Positions 26,601-37,895 of a stretch of 64,000 nt of DNA are shown in pieces. Position 1 is the stretch's first letter, and each line of letters opens with the position of its first letter. Origin of the DNA: Nematostella vectensis (taxonomy: Eukaryota > Cnidaria > Anthozoa > Actiniaria > Edwardsiidae); NCBI RefSeq assembly GCF_932526225.1, contig NC_064036.1, positions 806,001 to 870,000 of the forward strand. The letters run 5' to 3'. The position numbers and the translations under genes were made by a program. Under the pieces are notes generated by a model that was not told the DNA's origin, made no database searches, and saw nothing but the letters and a program-made list of their open reading frames with translations.

Positions 26601-29600
26601 ACTTATTGATGTGACGGTATATGGAGCTCTTTCTGCATACTTATTGATGTGACAGTATGGAGCTCTTTCTGCATACTTATTGATGTGACAGTATGAAGCT
26701 CTTTCTGCATACTTATTAATGTGACAGTATGGAGCTCTTTCTGCATACTTATTGATGTGACAGTATATGGAGCTCTTTCTGCATACTTATTGATGTGACA
26801 GTATGGAGCTATTTCTGCATACTTATTGATGTGACAGTATGGAGCTCTTTCTGCATACTTATTGATGTGACAGTATGGAGCTCCTGCATACTTATTGATG
26901 TGAGTATAAAGCCCTTTCTGCATACTTATTGATGTGACAGTATGGAGCTCTTTCTGCATACTTATTGATGTGACAGTATGGAGCTCTTTCTGCATACTTA
27001 TTGATGTGACAGTATGGAGCTCTTTCTGCATACTTATTAATGTGACAGTATGGAGCTCTTTCTGCATACTTATTGATGTGACAGTATGGAGCTCTTTTTG
27101 CATACTTATTAATGTGACAGTATGGAGCTCTTCCTGCATACTTATTGATGTGACGGTATGAAGCTCTTCCTGCATACTTATTAATGTGACAGTATGGAGC
27201 TCTTCCTGCATACTTATTGATGTGACGGTATGAAGCTCTTTCTGCATACTTATTAATGTGACAGTATGGAGCTCTTTCTGCATACTTATTGATGTGACAG
27301 TATATGGAGCTCTTTCTGCATACTTATTGATGTGACAGTATATGGAGCTCTTTCTGCATACTTATTGATGTGACAGTATGGAGCTATTTCTGCATACTTA
27401 TTGATGTGACAGTATGGAGCTCTTTCTGCATACTTATTGATGTGACAGTATGGAGCTCTTTCTGCATACTTATTGATGTGACAGTATGAAGCTCTTTCTG
27501 CATACTTATTGATGTGAGAGTATGGAGCTCTTTCTGCATACTTATTGATGTAACAGTATGGAGCACTTTCTGCATACGTATTGATGTAACAGTATGGAGC
27601 ACTTTCTGCATACTTATTGATGTGACAGTATGGAGCTCTTTCTGCATACTTATTGATGTGACAGTATGGAGCTCTTTCTGCATACTTATTGATGTGACGG
27701 TACTGAGCTCTTTCTGCATACTTATTGATGTGAGAGTATGGAGCTCTTCCTGCATACTTATTGATGTGACAGTATGGAGCTCTTTCTGCATACTTATTGA
27801 TGTGACAGTATGGAGCTCTTTCTGCATACTTATTGATGTGAGAGTATGAAGCTCTTTCTGCATACTTATTGATGTGACAGTATATGGAGCTCTTTCTGCA
27901 TACTTATTGATGTGACAGTATGGAGCTCTTTCTGCATACTTATTGATGTGACAGTATGGAGCTCTTCCTGCATACTTATTGATGTGACAGTATGGAGCTC
28001 TTCCTGCATACTTATTGATGTGACAGTATGGAGCTCTTTCTGCATACTTATTGATGTGACAGTATATGGAGCTCTTTCTGCATACTTATTGATGTGACAG
28101 TATGGAGCTCTTTCTGCATACTTATTGATGTGACAGTATGGAGCTCTTCCTGCATACTTATTGATGTGACAGTATGGAGCTCTTCCTGCATACTTATTGA
28201 TGTGACAGTATGGAGCTCTTTCTGCATACTTATTGATGTGACAGTATATGGAGCTCTTTCTGCATACTTATTGATGTGACAGTATGGAGCTCTTTCTGCA
28301 TACTTATTGATGTGAGAGTATGGAGCTCTTTCTGCATACTTATTGATGTGACAGTATGGAGCTCTTTCTGCATACTTATTGATGTGACAGTATGGAGCTC
28401 TTTCTGCATACTTATTGATGTGACGGTACTGAGCTCTTTCTGCATACTTATTGATGTGACAGTATGGAGCTCTTTCTGCATACTTATTGATGTGACAGTA
28501 TGAAGCTCTTTCTGCATACTTATTGATGTGACGGTACTGAGCTCTTTCTGCATACTTATTGATGTTACAGTATATGGAGCTCTTTCTGCATACTTATTGA
28601 TGTGACAGTATGGAGCTCTTTCTGCATACTTATTGATGTGAGAGTATGGAGCTCTTCCTGCATACTTATTGATGTGACAGTATAAAGCTCTTTCTGCATA
28701 CTTATTGATGTGACAGTATGGAGCTCTTTCTGCATACTTATTGATGTGAGAGTATGGAGCTCTTTCTGCATACTTATTGATGTGAGAGTATGGAGCTCTT
28801 TCTGCATACTTATTGATGTGACAGTATGGAGCTATTTCTGCATACTTATTGATGTGACAGTATGGAGCTCTTTCTGCATACTTATTGATGTGACAGTATG
28901 GAGCTCTTTCTGCATACTTATTGATGTGACAGTATGGAGCTCTTTCTGCATACTTATTGATGTGAGAGTATGGAGCTCTTTCTGCATACTTATTGATGTG
29001 ACAGTATGGAGCTATTTCTGCATACTTATTGATGTGACAGTATGGAGCTCTTTCTGCATACTTATTGATGTGACAGTACGGAGCTCTTTCTGCATACTTT
29101 TTGATGTGACAGTATAAAGCTCTTTCTGCATACTTATTGATGTGACGGTACTGAGCTCTTTCTGCATACTTATTGATGTGAGAGTATGAAGCTTTTTCTG
29201 CATACTTATTGATGTGACAGTATGGAGCTCTTTCTGCATACTTATTGATGTGACAGTATGGAGCTCTTTCTGCATACTTATTGATGTGACAGTATGGAGC
29301 TCTTTCTGCATACTTATTGATGTGACAGTATGAAGCTCTTTCTGCATATTTATTGATGTGACAGTATGGAGCTCTTTCTGCATACTTTTTGATGTGACAG
29401 TATAAAGCTCTTTCTGCATACTTATTGATGTAAGAGTATGAAGCTCTTTCTGCATACTTATTGGTGTGAGAGTATGGAACTCTTCCTGCATACTTATTGA
29501 TGTGACAGTATGGAGCTATTTCTGCATACTTATTGATGTGACAGTATGGAGCTATTTCTGCATACTTATTGATGTGACAGTATGGAGCTATTTCTGCATA

Positions 29601-32600
29601 CTTATTGATGTGACAGTATGGAGCTCTTTCTGCATACTTATTGATGTGACAGTATGAAGCTCTTTCTGCATACTTATTGATGTGACAGTATATGGAGCTC
29701 TTTCTGCATACTTATTGATGTGACAGTATGGAGCTCTTTCTGCATACTTATTGATGTGACAGTATGGAGCTATTTCTGCATACTTATTGATGTGACAGTA
29801 TGGAGCTCTTTCTGCATACTTATTGATGTGACAGTACGGAGCTCTTTCTGCATACTTATTGATGTGACAGTATGGAGCTCTTTCTGCATACTTATTGATG
29901 TGACAGTACGGAGCTCTTTCTGCATACTTATTGATGTGACAGTACGGAGCTCTTTCTGCATACTTATTGATGTGACAGTATGGAGCTCTTTTTGCATACT
30001 TATTGATGTGACAGTATGGAGCTCTTCCTGCATACTTATTGATGTGACAGTATGGAGCTATTTCTGCATACTTATTGATGTGACAGTATGAAGCTCTTCC
30101 TGCATACTTATTGATGTGACAGTATGGAGCTCTTTCTGCATACTTATTGATGTGAGAGTATGAAGCTCTTTCTGCATACTTATTGATGTGAGAGTATGGA
30201 GCTCTTTCTGCATACTTATTGATGTGACAGTATGGAACTCTTTCTTCATACTCCCGACCCCTTGCCCCCGCCCTCCAACTTACCCATCCCACATCGGCGG
30301 CTATCAGCTTGTGATTGTATCCCATTTCCTCGGCCATGCCCCTTTCAGTGTAACTTACCCATCCCACATCGGCGGCTATCAGTTTCCGCTTGTATGTCAT
30401 GTCCTCGGCTGTGTCTCTGTCCTCCACGGTAGCCGAAATCTCTAGAGGGATCCTACGAGTGAAACCCTTCTCGCCAAACAGCTGAATTTTGAACTGTAGG
30501 GTGGGGCACCCTTGTATGCCCATCCCGTGGATGTCTGTGATCTTTAGTGTTGTATCATAAGTCACTACAAAAAAAATGAGGTGAAATAAGTCGGAGACCA
30601 TTACGTCTTGTAAAGGGCCATAAAGGGCCATAGCAGGGGGTGGGGCACTAACAAAAATAATAAGGAAATAATCCGTAGGGGCGAGGTATGGGGTGGGGCA
30701 CTATCAAAAATAATAATTAGGAAATCATCCGTAGGGGCGTGGTATGGGGTGGTTCACTATAAAAAATTATAGGGAAATGATCTGTAGGGGCGTAGCAGTG
30801 CCTCCAATATTTTCTTAACGTTTCTGTATCGTGTCTCCCCTCGCCCCTGCCATATAAGAATACACAATAGTATCATACGTATCTACGTCATGCTACAAAA
30901 GATCTTCAGCAAGATGCTTTCAAGGCTTTTAAAGGTTATCCAAGAATTCATAATACGGCGGGGATAATAAGATATACGTAAGCCTTTGACCCTACGATAA
31001 TTGAGTACGGTTGGTGAATCTATATATACCCATGTCTACCTATTCATTTAAAAGAAGGAAATACACAGCGGTAATACCTCCTATATGAGGGTTGGCGTGA
31101 CTCTAAATTATAGTTATTTACGTTTCTAACGCACGCTCTGATAGGCTAATTTTCTATGAAAAATATATACCATTAGAGAGATATACCATATAAAGAGATA
31201 AAAAGAAAAACTCTGGCAGCTAGAAACTCTTACGCTACCATCTGCTCTTTAAACTATCCGCGTGCTTCCAGAACTGGAGATATGTACATCAGGAGTGGGC
31301 CATTTCTTTATTAAGGCAAAGTCAAAGTTCAAACTTACCATTTCTAGACGGTACCCCGTACACTTCAACTCGCATGGTCGGAGACTGGATCCACTTGACT
31401 GGACAAAATCGGACAAACTTTGCTTGTACGCGTGGAGACAGGTCCCGCCTTACAACTGATGTGCAATCTTTATTACCCTCAAAAACCTGAAAAAGAGAAA
31501 AGAAGAAACTAAAGCAATATGAAGAAGGCGGTGATGTGGGTGGGGAATTTTAAATGTTTAGAGCGTTTATGCCCTCTGGTCTCATGGTTACGTATCACAG
31601 CTATGCCGCTTCTCTATTGGTTAGAAATATAGTCTGCACGGTTGGTGGGAAATCCCTGGGGGTGATTAAAGTCTTTTGCCTCTCGCTCACACACTAACTC
31701 ACACTTATAAATGTAAACTGCGGGAAACAGTCAAAAGCAGTCGATGTTAATAGGTAGACAGTCGCAGGCAAAGTCCTAAGCTAAATATTTACACCCTGAA
31801 ATCACACACCAAAATACTCATTTTTTCAAGGTGCGGCAGGCAGATGAAAATCCTTCAAATTAATAAAATAATAAAATAATAAAATACCTGAGAGTCCTTT
31901 TTTCCCATTTCCAAACAGTATTCCCAGGACACTCCATCCAAAGAATACTTCAACTTATAAGCTGTGACGTAATCTCCCCTATCTCCATCCCCTTGGGTAG
32001 CAACAGAAGTGACGTCATACACAGCTCCGAGGTCTATCTGGAGAAAATGATCTTTCGAGTCGCTGCTTGCACTCCAGGCTCCTTCGTTGCAGTTCAGCCG
32101 CGCGTAGATTGGTGCGGAATGTGGAGAAGAAGACGAGGCCGTGATGCATTCATCGGGGATCTCGCGGCGCTCCATTCCTATCGCGCATAGTTCTGCAAGG
32201 TAAGAGATATAATTTCAATTAAACTCAGAAGCGTGGCTAAGAAGGCTTCCCTCGCCTTTCCCTTTTTCACCGAACACCTTCCCATAGTCTGGTGTAATCC
32301 TAGCCAGATTTCACGCCCTTTTTTTTTCGGCAACCAAGACGTTCGAATAAGTGGCTGCCTACCCTGGTGGTGAGACAGCGATGGGTGAATGCCTAGCTTA
32401 GGAAGATATCCCACCTTAGTGGATTACCGGTGATGGGAGATATCCTACCTTAGTGATTTACCAGTGATGGGAGATATCCTACCTTGGTGATTTACCAGTG
32501 ATGAGAGATATCCTACCTTGGTGATTTAACAGTGATGGGGGATATCCCACCTTAGTGGATTACCGGTGATGGGAGATATCCTACCTTGGTGATTTACCAG

Positions 32601-33572
32601 TGATGGGAGATATCCTACCTTAGTGGATTACCAGTGATGAGAGATATCCTACCTTGGTGATTTACCGGTGATGGGAGATATCCTACCTTAGTGGATTACC
32701 AGTGATGGGAGATATCCTACCTTGGTGATTTACCAGTGATGGGAGATATCCTACCTTGGTGATTTACCAGTGATGAGAGATATCCTACCTTAGTGATTTA
32801 CCAGTGATGGGAGATATCCTACCTTGGTGATTTACCAGTGATGAGAGATATCCTACCTTTGTGATTTACCAGTGATGGGAGATATCCTACCTTGGTGATT
32901 TACCAGTGATGGGAGATATCCTACCTTGGTGATTTACCAGCGATAGGAGATATCCTACCTTGGTGATTTACCAGTGATGGGAGATATCCTACCTTGGTGA
33001 TTTACCAGTGATGAGAGATATCCTACCTTAGTGATTTACCAGTGATGAGAGATATCCTACCTTGGTGATTTACCAGTGATGGGAGATATCCTACCTTTGT
33101 GATTTACCAGTGATGGGAGATATCCCACCTTAGTGGATTACCGGTGTTGGGAGATATCCTACCTTGGTGATTTACCAGTGATGGGAGATATCCTACCTTG
33201 GTGATTTACCAGTGATGGGAGATATCCTACCTTGGTGATTTACCAGTGATGGGAGATATCCTACCTTGGTGATTTACCAGTGATGGGAGATATCCTACCT
33301 TGGTGATTTAACAGTGATGGGAGATATCCTACCTTGGTGATTTACCAGCGATGGGAGATATCCTACCTTGGTGATTTACCAGTGATGGGAGATATCCTAC
33401 CTTTGTGATTTATCAGTGATGGGAGATATCATAACTTAGTGATTTACCAGCAATGAGAGATATCCTACATTAGTGATTTACCAGCGATGGGAGATATCCT
33501 ACCTTGGTGATTTACCAGTGATGGGAGACGCTGGAGGACGATTTCTTGGGGCTTATGGGGCTTCTTTGGCAT
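11659..33572 (-). CDS. Gene C: discoidin (F5/8 type C)-linker-START protein, 564 aa
   Basis: Ten exons, all phases consistent: 33503-33572, 31888-32192, 31339-31486, 30359-30564, 23688-23907, 21279-21484, 15983-16019, 15645-15747, 15263-15415, 11659-11905. The start is MPKKPHKPQEIV, with no signal peptide. Residues about 24-172 form an F5/8 type C domain (LCAIGMERREIPDECITASS ... FVRFCPVKW ... VEVYGVP); the closing Cys of secreted discoidin domains is missing. Residues 175-330 are a linker with a Ser-rich, acidic stretch. Residues about 335-545 are a START-type lipid-binding domain (DDEDFEHLLHQE, LELRKKWDMTFQKVIILED, LSGLVIRPKDDGSQSSKVTL), followed by an acidic tail. Likely a cytosolic lipid carrier docking on membranes; the lipid is unknown. 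An intron of about 5.3 kb holds two other genes. Exon 1 is the least certain: it rests on phase fit and splice signals. Confidence 0.82.
11906..12385. repeat. Minisatellite of about 47-57 bp spanning the acceptor of gene C exon 10
   Basis: Units contain AACATTCAACMTGAGAAATG and GGTAAAGGAATATTTTA. Read on the minus strand every unit repeats the true acceptor (CCATTTCTCAG followed by GTTGAATGTTCGTC), so about nine decoy acceptors sit directly upstream of the real one. Confidence 0.92.
12785..15146. repeat. 34-bp minisatellite, about 69 units
   Basis: Unit built on TCTCTACTTACGAACGCTCT and GGACCAATCGTGTA. It lies in the last intron of gene C, some 115 bp past the donor of exon 9. On the minus strand each unit contains GTTCGTAAGTAGAG, a consensus-quality 5' splice site. 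Units of 34 bp give long frames in all phases that are not genes. Confidence 0.97.
16707..20014 (+). CDS. Nested 14-exon gene: transposase-like protein with SAP motif, 664 aa
   Basis: Exons: 16707-17057, 17210-17308, 17387-17527, 17647-17863, 17967-18078, 18161-18276, 18405-18571, 18654-18717, 18809-18880, 18992-19200, 19293-19484, 19608-19629, 19707-19858, 19934-20014; all are GT-AG and in phase. Features in order: N-terminal coiled coil (RIEELENQLSELKHRLADVV), a segment with RFSGDGRKTTKKLGSVM (Asp about 231), CADWKFMACILG (Asp about 310) followed by a Cys cluster CIWCEC, a SAP-like motif (LTKAQLVEECRKFHLRSTG, about residues 475-510), then VEKKNHMQNKTFHRG (Glu about 613). The two Asp and the Glu in this order suggest an RNase H-fold DDE transposase with zinc-binding insert, comparable to multi-exon transposase-derived families I recall from cnidarians. 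Catalytic assignment is inference. It lies antisense in an intron of gene C. Confidence 0.8.
17136..17260 (+). repeat. Tandem duplication of the exon 2 acceptor of the nested gene
   Basis: About 58 bp starting ATGTTTCCTTATCTCTAG and running through GTTCAACTTGAAGTTGGT to CCTACATTTCA occurs twice; the second copy has four extra bases. Use of the first acceptor shifts the frame; only the second (exon from 17210) gives the conserved reading VQLEVGMVSFALHFNE. Confidence 0.93.
20451..21098 (-). CDS. Single-exon chromodomain protein, 215 aa
   Basis: Starts MAANTDSLKTRSGRIIKKPD with a basic segment, then an acidic Lys/Glu run and a chromodomain-like stretch at residues about 45-72 (VWEIERVLNVEGDYAFVKWK, then GYSD), matching the start of the fold including the VKWKGY signature; the usual Trp-Pro-Glu-Asn helix after it is not obvious. 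The remaining 140 residues, with GVFSALFGKGTFSFATSRK and GTVIGTEFMARQL, I do not recognise. It has no introns, lies within the gene C intron, and converges with the nested transposase-like gene, whose stop is 440 bp away. Either a retrocopy-like host gene or the second gene of a mobile element that brought both. Chromodomains bind methylated histone tails in known families. Confidence 0.72.
   Translation of the reverse strand: MAANTDSLKTRSGRIIKKPDRLVKYLDHSSVDTYVKEEKEEEEKVWEIERVLNVEGDYAFVKWKGYSDRYNSTVSLSLNPQLSCYLAVNAGNPDSSEVAREKLPILCSEDKELWLIRHALFDELQFRTPENDTGLIRRVQVKVPLSKGVFSALFGKGTFSFATSRKLDFSGTRNIRFPCTAVEFGTVIGTEFMARQLPDSSTICEVDSSSKMWIS
21600..23350. repeat. Second CAT/CAC trinucleotide array
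   Basis: Low-complexity ATC/ACC/CAC mixture like the one at 6.67-8.22 kb, with the same higher-order unit in the right half. It produces a His-rich plus-strand frame (22002-23390) and Met/Val/Asp/Gly frames on the minus strand, all regarded as artefacts. Confidence 0.95.
22610..25070. repeat. Segmental duplication, copy 2 (inside a gene C intron)
   Basis: Partner of 7430-10550. This copy includes the exon used in gene C (23688-23907) with phase-matched neighbours, so it is likely the source or at least the functional copy. It carries a single copy of the 300-bp unit that is triplicated in copy 1. Confidence 0.9.
24864..25093. mobile_element. MITE-like element with inverted ends
   Basis: Left end GGAACCACAGGCAGCCCAAG and right end GGGGGCTGCCTGTGTAGGAA are inverted relative to each other with small gaps. 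About 230 bp, no coding capacity. The duplicate near 10325 has the left end only. Confidence 0.55.
25550..30245. repeat. 36-bp minisatellite, about 130 units
   Basis: Unit built on AGCTCTTTCTGCATACTTAT and TGATGTGACAGTATGG. Because 36 is divisible by three, many frames stay open for hundreds of bases on both strands (12-residue repeats such as SISMQKELHTVT). Higher-order blocks recur, for example a near-identical block starting at 25740 and 26215. It begins about 40 bp past the second donor of gene C exon 4. Confidence 0.97.
30284..30433 (-). repeat. 75-bp tandem duplication copying the donor of gene C exon 4
   Basis: The exon end AAGCTGATAGCCGCCGATGT, GGGATGG and its donor GTAAGT occur twice, 75 bp apart (donors after 30359 and after 30284). 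Using the distal donor would add exactly 25 residues in frame without a stop, so both splice forms are translatable. Confidence 0.9.
32405..33530. repeat. 34-bp minisatellite copying the donor of gene C exon 1
   Basis: About 33 units built on GGTGATTTACCAGTGATGGG and AGATATCCTACCTT. On the minus strand each unit reads ...TCACCAAG followed by GTAGGATATC, the same sequence as the proposed end and donor of exon 1 at 33503. The array thus fills the start of intron 1 with decoy donors. Confidence 0.95.
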
Positions 33573-36500
33573 CGTGACTGGGAAAAAACATGATAAACTT
33601 AGGGCAAGGGACGGCGGGGTGAGGCTCGCGAGAGGAGGAAAAATGGGGTAAGAAATAAAAATGTGCGCAGTTGTGTGTATGTATAAAAGGCAGTTCTTGG
33701 GTTGGGCATCAGTGCATCCCGGGTCGAAAGATTGGTGGATAAGATTTGTAATGCCTGAAAAACCCTCAACAAAATCCTTCTTACTAATACTAATTGTCTG
33801 AAGAAATTACAAGGCATTCCCCCTTTGCGTGAACAACGAACTGCTTCCCCTCCCCAACCCTCTAGCTTCAGCATTAGTCCTTGCTATGAATACCCCAAGA
33901 ATGCGCTTCGGGCAGTTGTCGAAGATTGACCTCCATGAACAATAATCGCAATGTTCCTATTCAAGCGGTGGCTCTTGAACATCAAACTTACAGAACAAAA
34001 AATGTCTTCACTGTTATATGCTTACGGAGACTTGCAATAACCCGAGCCAAAAAAGAAATAATAGTAGCGAGAGTCAGACCCTTTAAACTTTTGAAAAATA
34101 AAATCGCCTGATACTCGGGCTACCATAATATGGTATCTTATATCACTTAACCCCTTCGATTATGATAATAAAGACAATCACGACTGACAGATCCCTTATG
34201 CAGCGCTACAGACATTAAGGATATGTGAAGATTTTTAGCGATAGAGTTGATAGGCGTGAATACAGTGTCTCTTTAGTTACCTTGAAAAGTACCAAACATG
34301 ACAATTGCTCCCTCGCGCTCTAATGACTTTTGTAATCGTATGGCAAAAGGCCATACACAATAGGAAAATCCTGTTAAACCTGTACAAACCTATCGAAATA
34401 CGTTAAGAATGTTGTTGCCGGGGAGTGCTAAGCTATCTTTATCCTATAGTCCTTCACGCGGGAGAGACGATTGTAGTCGGCAATCTCAAGTGTCGCACCA
34501 GCTAGAATCCTATCCTCTACTAGCCGGCTCTCCGGAGATTCGGGATTCCTGTGGAATCCTTTTCTCTACTAGCCGGCTCTCCGGAGATTCGGGATTCCTG
34601 TGGAATCCTATCGTCTACTAGCCCAAAGCCTTCTAGCCGGAGAGCCGGCTAGCAGGCTAATCCTCTACCGATGAAAAACAAAACATTACAAACGAAATCC
34701 ATTTGAAATTTATGAAGCGCTATGTTTCTATAGCACTGTAGAACATTGAAAGTTGAAGAAATAACAACAACATTAGAATAAACATAAGAATTATTAAAAT
34801 AGCATTTTCTAGTCGGGGTACGGATCCGTTCGAATAGCCGGCCAATTCGAAAAAAAGTTTTTTTTTTCTCTAAACTCTCTGTATCCATTGCATTTCTATC
34901 ACAATAACCCAATATAATGATAAATGTCTGCGGGACTTAGCGTGTTTTTAGCGACCTTGAAACGGGAATTCTAGAAAAACAAATGCGGAATCCAATCCAA
35001 TATTAGCTTACAACAAGAGTTGCGGACCTGCTATGTTGTTTTTGGGGCGTCATTTGCGAGCCTACCGTGTGCTTTTTTGGGGGGTCATTTGCGGGCCGGG
35101 GATTATTTGCGGGCCCGTACAGGGACCAGGGGTTAGAAATACAGTAGCAATGAAAACTTCTCGAAACTCCACCAGGGCACTAACAACGCCATACACAGTG
35201 TTGGTTTCAGTGTCATTTATAAGCAATTTCATACAAATTTCAAAAACCTATATGTTCACTGTATTTCTACCCCCTGATCCCCTATGACCTTGGGTTACCC
35301 CGCTCGGCTTTAAGATAGCTTGTAATTCACTTAATTGCTGAATGGACGTCCATCTCAAATACAATACAATACCCCCGGAAACCGAGCAAGGGACGGAAGT
35401 TTCTCATTATTTTATTATAAGAGTAGGTAATTCAAGGGATGGGGACTACTTTGTTTTTTTTTTAGCGAAACACAGTCCACAACAAAGAACTGTTCAAAGA
35501 ACTGTACGCTTGTGCGTGCGTGTTTCGATGTTTTGAAGATAAATATTTCATGCCACTCAAATGTCAAGCCGAAAGATAATTAGAAGATTGTTACGAACAC
35601 GTAAAGCAAAGAGATAGTAATACGCTTGCCTTTTGATGCTTTTGATATGAAAACACGCAAACACAAACCTACACAAACATGCTTCAGAGGGAAAACTTAC
35701 TCTTCGAGAATTAATTTGAATGACACGAGACAACGGAGAAGCCAAAGATAATTAGAGAGATATGACCAGTGACATCAAACTCAAACAATGAGAACATACC
35801 ACACTTCACCTTTTTGTGAATAAAAAGATTTTCAATTTGAGACAGAGAAGAGCTCGCAAAAAGTAGATTTCCTGTGCTAGTTCTATTGTTACAAAACAGG
35901 TTGTTTTTCTTAGAGGTTAGAAAGATGGCATCTACCTGATCTGCCTCTCCCAAAGAATCATAAATAGTCAATACTCTTGAGAAAGCATTTTTGACAAGGT
36001 ATTTAATGTAAAGATCTAACCTTTCAATTAGTGCCTAACATGTGTTTTGCGGAGTATCGAGATGATTGTGAAAGAGGCTGGAGAGAATGTAAACACTCGC
36101 GAAAATGGAGCCAAGAAACTGCTTCTCGATTGAGCGTATAACTAGTTTCTAATATTAAAAACAAGGTGTTTGTGAATGTTGATAGCTTAAATTTATGCAT
36201 TATGATTAATCTTGCAAAGGAAACAGTTCAACAACGAGCCCATAATTTTGTTTGCAGGAAAGCGGAATCAAGAGCCCAGAGCGCCGTAACATTACAGAAC
36301 TTACCGTGAAAATCGTGACAGCCTGGTAGACAAAGACGCTTGCGAATGAAACAGGATATCTAAAAGGCTGATACTTATACTAAATACTACGGAGTAGGAC
36401 GCTTTAGCCGTGGCGCGAGTATTTTGAAGTTAAGGTAGATGACGTATATTGAACACCTTATGGTGCGTTATGTGACACTTCAACCTTCTTCAAGTCGCGT

Positions 36501-37895
36501 GACTCGTTCGAGTAAGTTCTTGTTTGCTTGTACGTCTTGTAGTAAATACAGTACATAATCAAATCACAATCAAATGTCAAAAGGAAAGGATAACAACCAA
36601 GATAATTGTATTTAAAATTTGTAAAATTGGGTAAATAAAAGTCGAAAGTCGAAAGATCTCCAAAACTAAAAAAACAGACATCTTTCCTCCGTTTCTCCAT
36701 GCAAACAATTGGCGAGGTATTCTAGAGTCTTTGGGGAGGGGAGGGGACCAAAAAAGAAATAGCTCAATTTGTTTGAGAAGCGAAAGTGCTTTGAAATGAA
36801 AATTATATAATGACATCGCTACAACGTACAATGATAGAGAATTTATTGTAAAAAGGAATATAATTTAAAACCAATTGTTTTTTTTTTAATATGAATGTAC
36901 TTGGAGCAACGCCCGTGAATCAAAGATGAAAAGGTGCCAAATAAAATAATTGAATTGAAACATTCCTGCTTATAAATGGCTGTAAACATGACATCTAAAA
37001 CTTAATGTTCCCATGGTAACTGATGTCGGTCAAGTGCCGTCCTCAAAGAAACAGGTTTCTGATCTCGTCTCCAGAGCCTCGTGGTTAGCGCTGACCAAAC
37101 AAGCGTAGGGACTAGGCACGAGACTGGCTCGACCCGCCTCTTCTAGCAGACCTTGCACAGGCGTAGTATTATTCAGCCACGCCTGCTGTTGCTATATCCG
37201 AAACTCCCTGGGCTGCTCCGTGACTGATATAATTATCCGCAAAACCACTAACGAAAGGTTTATTCCTAGACTTGTCTCAACCACACGTGTTTACACTGTT
37301 GGAATTCACGGCTAATATTCACTGCAACAATGGGCATACAACTCAATTTAACGGGTGCATAGTTAATACAAACAATAATAAACAAGTGTACATACGTTCA
37401 GGGTGCCAATCCGGGGGATTTACAGCGTTCAACAACAAAAGAATTCGACAATTTCCACAAACATACCGAACTTTCCAAATAAACCTAGTTCAACTCCTTT
37501 CCAGCCCCCTGCGGGGCGCCCCAGGCAGAGTTAGGGGCCACGTGAATCTTGCGCGCAGGGAAAGCGTCACAACAACTGCTAAAGGATCCTCAAAGTCCCG
37601 AGTTTTTTGGGAAAGCTATAACAAGCATGCGAACACCCCAGCTTTTAACTTTATAACGGCATTTGAGAAGCCAAAAGTTTCGGTACCATTAGGGCCCCCA
37701 CAAAGTTCTATAAACCACGACATTAGGTAAATTTTATTTTCATATTTTATAGAAACACACTCGAATTCAGTGCACTTAGATACATGATATAGATGAGAAC
37801 CTAAATTTTACATTAATAATTATAATATAATTTTATTGATTTATTCATTTTTTTTATTGTTTTTTTATTTATTCACTTTTATGGAATTGCTATTA
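33573..37895. other. Spacer between genes B and C; no gene recognised
   Basis: Contains a 54-bp tandem duplication with inverted TAGCCGGCTCTCCGGA / CCGGAGAGCCGGCTA blocks at about 34505-34655 and short G-rich repeats near 35040-35110. A 152-residue plus frame at 37272-37730 has no recognisable domain and I do not call it a gene. The promoter of gene C should lie in the left part. Confidence 0.5.

Noticed and set aside
25550-30245. Possible CRISPR array
   Set aside because: Units are contiguous without unique spacers, and the setting is eukaryotic; these are minisatellites. The same applies to the other arrays.
25696-30249. Many 60-230 codon frames with SISMQKELHTVT or SFCILIDVTVWS repeats
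   Set aside because: 36-bp minisatellite artefacts, open on both strands at once.
37272-37730. 152-codon plus-strand frame
   Set aside because: No recognisable domain, low-complexity Asn/Gln content at the start and no splice or promoter context; left unannotated.
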